A DNA stretch of 64,000 nt from Trichormus variabilis 0441 (GTDB taxonomy: Bacteria; Cyanobacteriota; Cyanobacteriia; Cyanobacteriales; Nostocaceae), in assembly GCF_009856605.1 (NCBI RefSeq), contig NZ_CP047242.1, positions 186,001 to 250,000 on the forward strand, given 5' to 3'. This document shows, one piece after another, positions 1 through 6,758 of the stretch. Position 1 is the stretch's first letter. Each line of letters begins with the position of its first letter. A model generated the notes under the pieces. That model had not been told where the DNA came from. It saw nothing but the letters and a program-made list of their open reading frames with translations, and ran no database searches. Position numbers and translations under genes: made by a program.

Positions 1-2
1 AA

Positions 3-386
3 CTGCATGATCAAGATCAAATCAGACGCATATTTGAAGAAGTATATCCTGATAATGTCCGGGCGGGAGATTTATCTGCTTATGCCGATATGTATACAGA
101 AGATGCTTTATGGATGCCACCTAATGGACTCGATCGCTGCGGTATACCGGATATTTTAGAAGGCTTTGCAGACACAATTGCTGATAAAGATATCGATCCG
201 ATTTTTACAGCTGAAGAAATCGAAGTCAAAGGTGATTCTGGTTATGTCATCGGTATTTCTTTGGCTACCATTTGCCCAAAAGACGGCAGTCCATCAACAC
301 AAGTCAAATATCGAGCTTTATGGTTGATGAAAAAAGATGGCGATCGCTGGAAAATTGCTCGTCAAATTTGGAATGTAAAACCTTAA
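3..386 (+). CDS. NTF2/SnoaL-like protein, 5' truncated by window edge
   Basis: The frame is open from base 3, so the ATG at 90 is probably internal and the N-terminus lies outside the window. The visible part reads LHDQDQIRRIFEEVYPDNV, then an alternating helix/strand pattern with YADMYTEDALWMPPNG, typical of the NTF2-like/SnoaL-like (DUF4440) cone fold. The end, YRALWLMKKDGDRWKIARQIWN, is the usual closing beta strands of that fold. Such proteins are small soluble enzymes or binding proteins of varied function; no substrate can be assigned. A second member of the same fold follows 37 bp downstream, so the two may form a heterodimer or act in one pathway. Confidence 0.75.
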   Translation: MHDQDQIRRIFEEVYPDNVRAGDLSAYADMYTEDALWMPPNGLDRCGIPDILEGFADTIADKDIDPIFTAEEIEVKGDSGYVIGISLATICPKDGSPSTQVKYRALWLMKKDGDRWKIARQIWNVKP

Positions 387-423
387 TAATTTTGTAAAAT
401 TCCAATTCCTGGAACCTAATAAA

Positions 424-813
424 ATGGCTACAGAAAAATATCATGAGATACTCAAAAAATACTTTCTGTCTTTTGAAACTGGTGATTTTTCACAAGTACA
501 GTTCTCTTGCAACCTTGAGTTTCTGAGTCCCATTAGTGGTAACACTTTGAAAGGAACTGAAGAAGTTATCCCTTTTTTAAAGGGTGTGACGACTCGTGTG
601 GCAGAAGTGAACATTATGTCAACCACTGTTGAATACCCAAGAGCAAGTGGTGTATGGCAAATGAGGACAACAAAAGGAACTTTATACACCCTACACAACT
701 TCTTTCGTCTTGACGAAGAAGGTATTGTCTATGTTTGGCCGATGTTCGATCCAAAAGCTGTGATGGAAAATCCAGACGCTTTAATTCAATGGCTAACGGG
801 TAAGGACTACTAA
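424..813 (+). CDS. NTF2/SnoaL-like small protein
   Basis: A 129-residue soluble protein with no signal peptide. Its pattern, helical YHEILKKYFLSFETGDF, then LEFLSPISGNTLKGTEEVIPFLKG, then beta strands ending LDEEGIVYVWPMFDPKAVM, fits the SnoaL/NTF2-like cone fold (isomerase, cyclase or binding proteins). It lies 37 bp after another NTF2-like gene on the same strand and precedes the epimerase/oxidase/peroxidase genes, so it may belong to that metabolic unit. Function cannot be assigned from sequence alone. The fold call is by pattern only. Confidence 0.65.
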   Translation: MATEKYHEILKKYFLSFETGDFSQVQFSCNLEFLSPISGNTLKGTEEVIPFLKGVTTRVAEVNIMSTTVEYPRASGVWQMRTTKGTLYTLHNFFRLDEEGIVYVWPMFDPKAVMENPDALIQWLTGKDY

Positions 814-839
814 TAGTTCACCAACCCAAAATTGCTGGG

Positions 840-925
840 CTAGGGCAAGCAGGGGGAGCAGGGGAAGCAGAGGGAGCAGGGGGAGAAGTCGCAAGGAGGG
901 TTTCCCTCCGGGCGAACTTCGGGGG
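840..925. repeat. G-rich degenerate tandem repeat plus short palindrome
   Basis: Between the NTF2-like gene and the epimerase gene lies a purine-rich array of AGGGGGAGC/AGGGGAAGC-type units (about 840-887). It is followed by GGAGGGTTTCCCTCC, a 6-bp stem with a 3-base loop. Both are common intergenic repeat types in Nostoc-group genomes. The array could slow polymerase or separate transcripts, but nothing here shows that directly. Confidence 0.6.
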
Positions 926-1010
926 AGAAAGAGATTTTTTTTGCTGCTATTAACCTTGCAAAGTTCTCTTGGCAGACTACTAAGTAATACCAACTCAACA
1001 AAATAACAAA

Positions 1011-2015
1011 ATGACTAAACTACCTGCAACATCTGATATTTACATCAGCTTTTTCATGTTTACCACCAATTTGCAACCCGATAACTTGGATTATCGGCGA
1101 ATTGTGGTAGCTCATATTAAGAAACTACAAAGATTTGGTTATAGTGGGTTTGAATTTCCCATTGCTCCTGGACTTCCTGAAAATTATGCCCAAGATTTAG
1201 AAAATTACACGAATCTACGCCATTATTTGGACAGTGAAGGGTTAGAAAATGTGAAAATTTCTACTAACGTGGGAGCTACCCGCACCTTTGACCCTTCTTC
1301 TAACTATCCAGAACAGCGACAAGAAGCCCTAGAGTATCTGAAGTCACGGGTTGATATCACCGCAGCCTTAGGGGGTGAAATTATGATGGGGCCAATTGTC
1401 ATCCCTTATGGTGTTTTTCCGACAACAGACTTCAACGAGCCTATCTGGAGTGATGAACTTCAAGAACATCTCAAAGTTCGTTATGCTAATGCCCAACCTA
1501 TTCTGGATAAGTTAGGTGAATACGCAGAGATCAAAAAAGTTAAATTAGCCATTGAACCGATAACCCATTGGGAAACACCAGGCCCCAACAAATTATCTCA
1601 ATTAATCGAGTTTCTCAAAGGCGTTAAGAGTAAACAAGTGGGAGTAGTCATTGATAGCGCCCACGAAATTTTGGATGGCGAGGGGCCGGAGATATTTAAA
1701 ACACAAGTGGAGTACCTTGCTCAACAAGGAAGACTGCACTATGTCCAAGTCTCTCCTCCAGACCGGGGCGCTCTTCATACCAGTTGGCTTCCTTGGAAAT
1801 CTTTTTTAACACCCATTGTCAAAGTTTATGACGGCCCGATCGCCGTGGAAATTTTCAATGCTATCCCTGCTTTTACCAATTCACTACGTCTGACTCGACG
1901 TAAATTTTGGATACCTGATGAAGATCCTCCAAATCAATACCCCAATGCTTACGATATTGCTGATGAAGCCATCAAGGTAACTCGAAAAGAATTAAAGAAA
2001 ATTGGCTCTAAATAG
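1011..2015 (+). CDS. Sugar phosphate isomerase/epimerase (xylose isomerase-like TIM barrel)
   Basis: A 334-residue cytosolic protein. Barrel-strand motifs of the AP-endonuclease 2/xylose isomerase-like family are visible: GFEFPIAPG near the N-terminus, MMGPIVIPYG in the middle, then KLAIEPITHWE (metal-binding Glu), VGVVIDSAHE (Asp and His), YVQVSPPDRG (ligand region) and GPIAVEIFNAIP (last metal Glu). The family isomerises or epimerises ketoses and related polyols using a divalent metal; the substrate is unknown. Its stop codon is 6 bp before the ATG of the copper radical oxidase gene, so the two are probably cotranscribed and perhaps coupled. Confidence 0.8.
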   Translation: MTKLPATSDIYISFFMFTTNLQPDNLDYRRIVVAHIKKLQRFGYSGFEFPIAPGLPENYAQDLENYTNLRHYLDSEGLENVKISTNVGATRTFDPSSNYPEQRQEALEYLKSRVDITAALGGEIMMGPIVIPYGVFPTTDFNEPIWSDELQEHLKVRYANAQPILDKLGEYAEIKKVKLAIEPITHWETPGPNKLSQLIEFLKGVKSKQVGVVIDSAHEILDGEGPEIFKTQVEYLAQQGRLHYVQVSPPDRGALHTSWLPWKSFLTPIVKVYDGPIAVEIFNAIPAFTNSLRLTRRKFWIPDEDPPNQYPNAYDIADEAIKVTRKELKKIGSK

Positions 2016-2021
2016 TTGACT

Positions 2022-3974
2022 ATGATAGTCTCCAAATCAAAACGTCTGACAATTGTCTCGGTTTTTATCATCTTTATCCTGGCTTTCGTTATTAGTCTCT
2101 GCGGTTGGGAACAGGCGATCGCCGCCCCCATAATTGGCACAAAAGAAGAAATGGGGGCTTGGGAAACTCTACCTATGCCCCCTCTAGAAGACAGAATGCA
2201 GTCTGTGCATACGATACTGCTACCGAATGGAAAAGTTTTAGTAGTTAATGGTAGTAGTTTTCGCACCACTCAAGTAAAAGAACAAGAGAACGTCGATCTG
2301 GTTGAGGGAGTTGATGTCAGAAATTATGATGTCATCAATAATACAGGTCTTCTCGATCCTGTAACTGGAAAATTTGAGCGCATTCCCTCCCCACCATCTA
2401 TCCAGGCTGGGGAAACCAATGATTTATTCTGCACCGGACATCTACAACTATCCAACGGTAACATTCTTTTTGTCAGTGGAACTGGGCGCTATTACCCAGG
2501 AGGTGCATTTACAGGTAATAGACAAATCAACCTGTATAACTGGAAAACCGGAACGTGGTCGGCGCTAAAACCACTCAAACAAGGAAGATGGTATCCCAGT
2601 TTGATTTCCCTTGCTGATGGTAAAGTTGTCATCTTTTCAGGACTAAAAGTTGATGCGCCTAATCAAATCAATCCCACTTTAGAAATCTACGATCCAAAAA
2701 CAGAAAAGCTCCAGTACATCGACCTCACAACTGTCAAGAATAGTCCTTTCAATACCAAACTCAAAGATGTAGATAGCTACGATAGTATAGACCTCTATCC
2801 TCGCGTCTTTCCTACTGCTGATGGTAGACTTTTAATTACCGGAGACGAGGCTGGTATTGCTGGGGTTTTAGTCCCACATAGCAGCAAAAAAAGCTATTTA
2901 ATGTCTATCAAGGAGAATACAGAAGGTACATTATCTGTCAGCTTTGAAGTAGGCCCAGATAGAGCAGAAAGCTCTAAAGCCTATGGAACAGCCCTACAAG
3001 TTCCCAACTCAGAAGATGTCTTACTTCTTGGTGGAATTATCGGCACTAACAGCATCAACTTTGGGCGGTTAAATAATACTCAGGGTTTCCCACCAGGATC
3101 AAGAGTCGCTACTAGTTTACAGCGTTGGCTATCTCCGGCAAAAAGTGGTGAAAAGAACGGAAAGTGGGAAATAGTGCCAAACTTTTTAGATAAGCCCAGA
3201 GCTAATCTCCAATCTGTAATTTTACCAACGCAGGAAATATTAGTTGTTAATGGTGGCCAATATCCAGAGTACAAGCCTGTCTATGAGCCTCTATTGATGA
3301 CTGCTGCTCAGGATGCTCCTGGGGGTTATCAAACCAAGCCGATGAATCCAGCAAAACTCCCCAGGCTGTATCATAATGGTGCATTATTATTACCAGATGC
3401 TCGTGTTTTAGCGATCGGTGGTAATGCGAACCGAGCCTTAAGGGATGAAGATGGCACTGTTCATGTTGATATATTGCAAGATGCCAAAACCTATTATAAA
3501 TTCGCCGATTTGAGAGATAAATCTGGGCAGAAGAAGGAATTTAATCTAGAAGAATATTATCAAAATCCTCAGAGCTATTTTGCCAAAGGCGACGAAGAAC
3601 CCTTTGTGCCTGCGGAAATTTGGCAAGGAGAAGTATTTAGTCCTCCTTATCTATTTAAGCCTGGTTCTCGCCCTAAAATTGTTAAAGCTCCTAGTAGTTT
3701 GGCATACAGTCAATCTAATACGATATCTGTCAAGAATGCGACTCAAGATGGTTCTCTAGTCCTGGTAAAACTGGGGGCAGTAACTCACTCTTTTGATTAT
3801 GGACAACGTTTAGCACAATTGCCTATAGAAAATGTTGTTTTAGCAGATGAGTCTTCCATCAGCTTTAAAACTCCAGAAAATAAAAACCTTTATCCTCCTG
3901 GGTATTACATGATGTTTTACCTCAACAACGTAGGCAAGCCTTCCTTGGCGAAGATAGTCAAGCTTGCAGCTTAA
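2022..3974 (+). CDS. Exported copper radical oxidase (galactose/glyoxal oxidase family, GlxA-like)
   Basis: The call rests on a Kelch-like beta-propeller plus C-terminal DUF1929 domain (motif EVFSPPYLFKPGSRP) and a complete copper-radical active site. Counting from the in-frame TTG two codons before the chosen ATG, Cys139 (NDLFCTGH) and Tyr193 (GRWYPS) would form the Cys-Tyr cofactor. Tyr452-His453 (PRLYHNGALLLPD) and His591 (AVTHSFDYGQR) would be copper ligands. A signal peptide (positive start, long hydrophobic core, then AIA) predicts export. Family members oxidise an alcohol or aldehyde with O2 and release H2O2. The next gene is a DyP peroxidase, matching the functional pairing of GlxA and DtpA known in Streptomyces. 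Substrate is unknown: galactose-, glyoxal- or glycan-type are all possible. Confidence 0.88.
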   Translation: MIVSKSKRLTIVSVFIIFILAFVISLCGWEQAIAAPIIGTKEEMGAWETLPMPPLEDRMQSVHTILLPNGKVLVVNGSSFRTTQVKEQENVDLVEGVDVRNYDVINNTGLLDPVTGKFERIPSPPSIQAGETNDLFCTGHLQLSNGNILFVSGTGRYYPGGAFTGNRQINLYNWKTGTWSALKPLKQGRWYPSLISLADGKVVIFSGLKVDAPNQINPTLEIYDPKTEKLQYIDLTTVKNSPFNTKLKDVDSYDSIDLYPRVFPTADGRLLITGDEAGIAGVLVPHSSKKSYLMSIKENTEGTLSVSFEVGPDRAESSKAYGTALQVPNSEDVLLLGGIIGTNSINFGRLNNTQGFPPGSRVATSLQRWLSPAKSGEKNGKWEIVPNFLDKPRANLQSVILPTQEILVVNGGQYPEYKPVYEPLLMTAAQDAPGGYQTKPMNPAKLPRLYHNGALLLPDARVLAIGGNANRALRDEDGTVHVDILQDAKTYYKFADLRDKSGQKKEFNLEEYYQNPQSYFAKGDEEPFVPAEIWQGEVFSPPYLFKPGSRPKIVKAPSSLAYSQSNTISVKNATQDGSLVLVKLGAVTHSFDYGQRLAQLPIENVVLADESSISFKTPENKNLYPPGYYMMFYLNNVGKPSLAKIVKLAA

Positions 3975-4034
3975 CCCTATGTTGTTACTTTGGCATGAGC
4001 ATAATTGGCAACTTGCAAACCGAGGAATTAATTC

Positions 4035-5444
4035 ATGGCACTGACTGAAAAAGATTTGAAACACCTACCAGAAGATGGCATTGATTCAGAAAATCCTGGT
4101 AAATACCGAAATCTATTAAATGATTTACAAGGCAACATTCTCAAAGGACATGGACGAGATCATAGTGTTCATCTATTTTTACAATTCAAGCCTGAGCAAG
4201 TAGAAGTAGTTAAGCAGTGGATTCAGAATTTTGCCCAAACTTATATAACTTCTGCCAAAAAGCAGTCAGACGAAGCATTTAAATATAGACAAAAAGGCAT
4301 ACCAGGACAGGTATTTGGTAACTTTTTCTTGTCGCGTCATGGATATGAATATTTAGAAATTGAGCCGTTTCAAATACCCGGAGATAAACCATTTAGGATG
4401 GGTATGAAAAACGAAGAAATTAGAACTTCTTTGGGCGATCCTAAAATTGAAACCTGGGATATAGGATTTCAAAACGAAATTCATGCCTTAATTTTGCTCG
4501 CAGATGATGACATCATAGACTTATTGCAAATTGTCAATCAAATGACGCAAGAACTGCGTCTAATAGCAGAAATTGTTCACCGAGAAGATGGATTTATCCT
4601 GAGAAATCAGTCCGGACAAATTATCGAACACTTTGGCTTTGTGGATGGTGTAAGTCAACCGTTGTTTATGAAACGGGACGTTGTGAAGGAGAGGGTAAAC
4701 AACTGCGATTTTGATAAATGGGACCCAAAAGCTCCTCTTGATAGTATTTTAGTCGAAGATCCTAACGGGAATACAAAAGATAGCTATGGCAGTTATTTAG
4801 TCTACCGAAAACTCGAACAGAATGTGAAAGCATTCCGTGAAGATCAGCGCAAATTAGCTCAAAAATTAAACATCCAAGAAAATTTAGCTGGAGCTTTAAT
4901 TGTAGGTCGTTTCCCTGATGGCACTCCAGTAACTCTTTCAGATATACCGACTTATGCAGTTACACCCACAAATAACTTCAATTATGATAATGATTTAGCC
5001 GCAACTAAGTGTCCATTTCACTCTCATACACGTAAAACTAATCCTCGTGGAGATACAGCCAGATTGTTAACTGCTGATGCTCACTTTGATGAAGCATTTA
5101 AGGAAGAAAAAGGCCATAGGATTACTCGTCGTGCAGTTAGTTATGGCGAAAATAATCCTAATAAAGAACCAGTTTTAGGTTCAGGATTACTGTTTCTTTG
5201 TTTTCAATCCAACATTGAAAATCAGTTCAATTTTATCCAATCACGATGGGCTAATCCTCAAAATTTTGTTCAGGTGAATACTGGGCCAGATCCGTTAATT
5301 GGTCAACCATCGGGAACTCAGAAATGGCCAAAGAAATGGGGTGAACCAGAAACAGAAGAATATAATTTTAAACTCTGGATAAATATGAAAGGTGGCGAGT
5401 ATTTTTTCGCTCCTAGTATCAGTTTTCTCAAAACCTTGGCATAG
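4035..5444 (+). CDS. DyP-type heme peroxidase (AnaPX-like)
   Basis: A 469-residue DyP peroxidase of the long class. The distal motif GFVDG is at residues 201-205, with Asp204 as the proton-transfer residue. The proximal heme ligand His331 lies in CPFHSHTRKTNPRGD, and the distal Arg is in RITRRAVSYGE (365/366). The ferredoxin-like C-terminal part carries LLFLCFQSNIENQFNFIQ. The family uses H2O2 to oxidise dyes, phenols and other bulky substrates. Anabaena PCC 7120 has a characterised member called AnaPX, and this is probably its equivalent. No Sec or Tat signal is visible, whereas the neighbouring oxidase is exported, so the meeting place of H2O2 and enzyme is unclear. The C-terminus has no convincing encapsulin cargo tag. 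Confidence 0.93.
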   Translation: MALTEKDLKHLPEDGIDSENPGKYRNLLNDLQGNILKGHGRDHSVHLFLQFKPEQVEVVKQWIQNFAQTYITSAKKQSDEAFKYRQKGIPGQVFGNFFLSRHGYEYLEIEPFQIPGDKPFRMGMKNEEIRTSLGDPKIETWDIGFQNEIHALILLADDDIIDLLQIVNQMTQELRLIAEIVHREDGFILRNQSGQIIEHFGFVDGVSQPLFMKRDVVKERVNNCDFDKWDPKAPLDSILVEDPNGNTKDSYGSYLVYRKLEQNVKAFREDQRKLAQKLNIQENLAGALIVGRFPDGTPVTLSDIPTYAVTPTNNFNYDNDLAATKCPFHSHTRKTNPRGDTARLLTADAHFDEAFKEEKGHRITRRAVSYGENNPNKEPVLGSGLLFLCFQSNIENQFNFIQSRWANPQNFVQVNTGPDPLIGQPSGTQKWPKKWGEPETEEYNFKLWINMKGGEYFFAPSISFLKTLA

Positions 5445-5511
5445 ATGAGGCTATTTTATGGAAGAGATTTTATCTGTTATGGCTGTTCACCAGCAAATAG
5501 GAGGCATTGTT

Positions 5512-5565
5512 ATGCGAAATGCACCTGGATGATTTGAATGCAGATATCCCAAAATGTGCATTTCG
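5512..5565 (+). other. Strong RBS, hexapeptide ORF and hairpin between DyP and MRJP genes
   Basis: A perfect AGGAGG lies 7-8 bp before an ATG at 5512 that opens only six codons (MRNAPG, stop). CGAAATGCAC (5515-5524) is an exact inverted match of GTGCATTTCG (5556-5565), giving a 10-bp stem with a 31-base loop that starts inside the mini-ORF. A leader-peptide or translational control device would look like this, but there is no U-tract. Chance cannot be excluded. Confidence 0.35.
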
Positions 5566-5663
5566 GCCTATGTGATCCACGGGATTATAGGTAAAACCCT
5601 ACTTCTGCGATCGCATCTGCTCAAGTTGCTATTTTCTTACTGTGTCAATCAAACATTTTTGTC

Positions 5664-6692
5664 ATGGAAAATTTAGGCGATCGCCTAGAGGTAGTAGCAG
5701 AATTGTCTTTAGCCCCTGGGAATATCACTCTGACACCAGACGGTCGGCTTTTTCTCAGCCTGCATCAATTTTATCAACCTGAAATGCAGGTAGCAGAATT
5801 AACTCAGGACGGTTTAATCCCGTTTCCTCCTCAGTCTGGGAACGCAATCATTACTTTCGATACTGTACTGGGTATCAAGTCTGATGGCAATGGAATCGTT
5901 TGGATGTTAGACAATGGCAATCAAAGTAAGTCAGTTCCTAAACTAGTAGCATGGGACACCCTAAATAATCAATTATCACGGGTGATTTACTTACCACCAC
6001 CCATAACCCTTAGTAATTCCTTTGTGAATGATTTAGCGGTGGATTTGATTCATAATTTTGTTTACATTTCCGATCCAGCACCAGATGACAAAGCGGCTTT
6101 GATTAGAGTAGATTTGCAGACAGGTTTAGCTGCTCGTGTTTTGCAAGGATACCCAGGTATAGCACCAGAAGATATTGATTTAGTAATTGATGGAGTACCA
6201 GTGCAAATTGGTCAGCCTGATGGGACTGTAATTCGTCCTCATTTGGGTGTCAATGGTATTGTTCTAGATGCAGAAAACGAATGGCTATACTTAAGTCCGA
6301 TGCACAGTACTAGTATGTATCGGATCAAGAGTGCAGATTTGAGCAATCTTCAATTAACTGATGCTGAACTGGGTAGCAAAATTGAACGATACAGTGAAAA
6401 GCCAATTTGTGATGGCATTTCCATTGACAAAGATCACAACATCTATGTGGGTGACTTAGCTCATAGTGCGATCGGGGTGATTACATCAGCAGATCGCGCT
6501 TACAAATTGCTAGTTACTGACGAGAAGTTGTCTTGGACAGACTCCTTCAACTTTGGTTCAGATGGTTATCTGTATTTCGACTGTAATCAACTGCACCATT
6601 CCGCGCCTCTCAATGCTGGGGAGAATATTTCTGCTCCCCCCTACTATATTTTCCGTCTGAAGCCTCTGGCTGCCGGCATTGTGGGGCGTTAG
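5664..6692 (+). CDS. Major royal jelly/yellow-family beta-propeller protein
   Basis: A 342-residue beta-propeller. Family hallmarks of MRJP/yellow (L-dopachrome tautomerase-related) proteins are LAVDLIHNFVYISDP, GVNGIVLDAENEWLYLSPM, CDGISIDKDHNIYVGD and the closing SWTDSFNFGSDGYLYFDCNQLH followed by PPYYIFRL. Related proteins bind or convert lactones and amines; the bacterial function is not established. Family members are usually exported, yet the first ATG gives no signal peptide. The frame is open upstream to about 5595 and would encode a hydrophobic stretch (VAIFLLC), but no standard start codon is present, so the N-terminus may have decayed or use a rare start. It sits between the DyP and GH15 genes. 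Confidence 0.78.
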   Translation: MENLGDRLEVVAELSLAPGNITLTPDGRLFLSLHQFYQPEMQVAELTQDGLIPFPPQSGNAIITFDTVLGIKSDGNGIVWMLDNGNQSKSVPKLVAWDTLNNQLSRVIYLPPPITLSNSFVNDLAVDLIHNFVYISDPAPDDKAALIRVDLQTGLAARVLQGYPGIAPEDIDLVIDGVPVQIGQPDGTVIRPHLGVNGIVLDAENEWLYLSPMHSTSMYRIKSADLSNLQLTDAELGSKIERYSEKPICDGISIDKDHNIYVGDLAHSAIGVITSADRAYKLLVTDEKLSWTDSFNFGSDGYLYFDCNQLHHSAPLNAGENISAPPYYIFRLKPLAAGIVGR

Positions 6693-6758
6693 AAGACTTC
6701 CGTCTGAAAAAAATATCATCAATGTGATGCGTAAAGGAACCAAGAGAGGAAGAATTTC

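Noticed and set aside
4035-5444. DyP peroxidase as encapsulin cargo
   Set aside because: The C-terminus (PSISFLKTLA) does not resemble the usual cargo tag and no encapsulin shell gene is adjacent.
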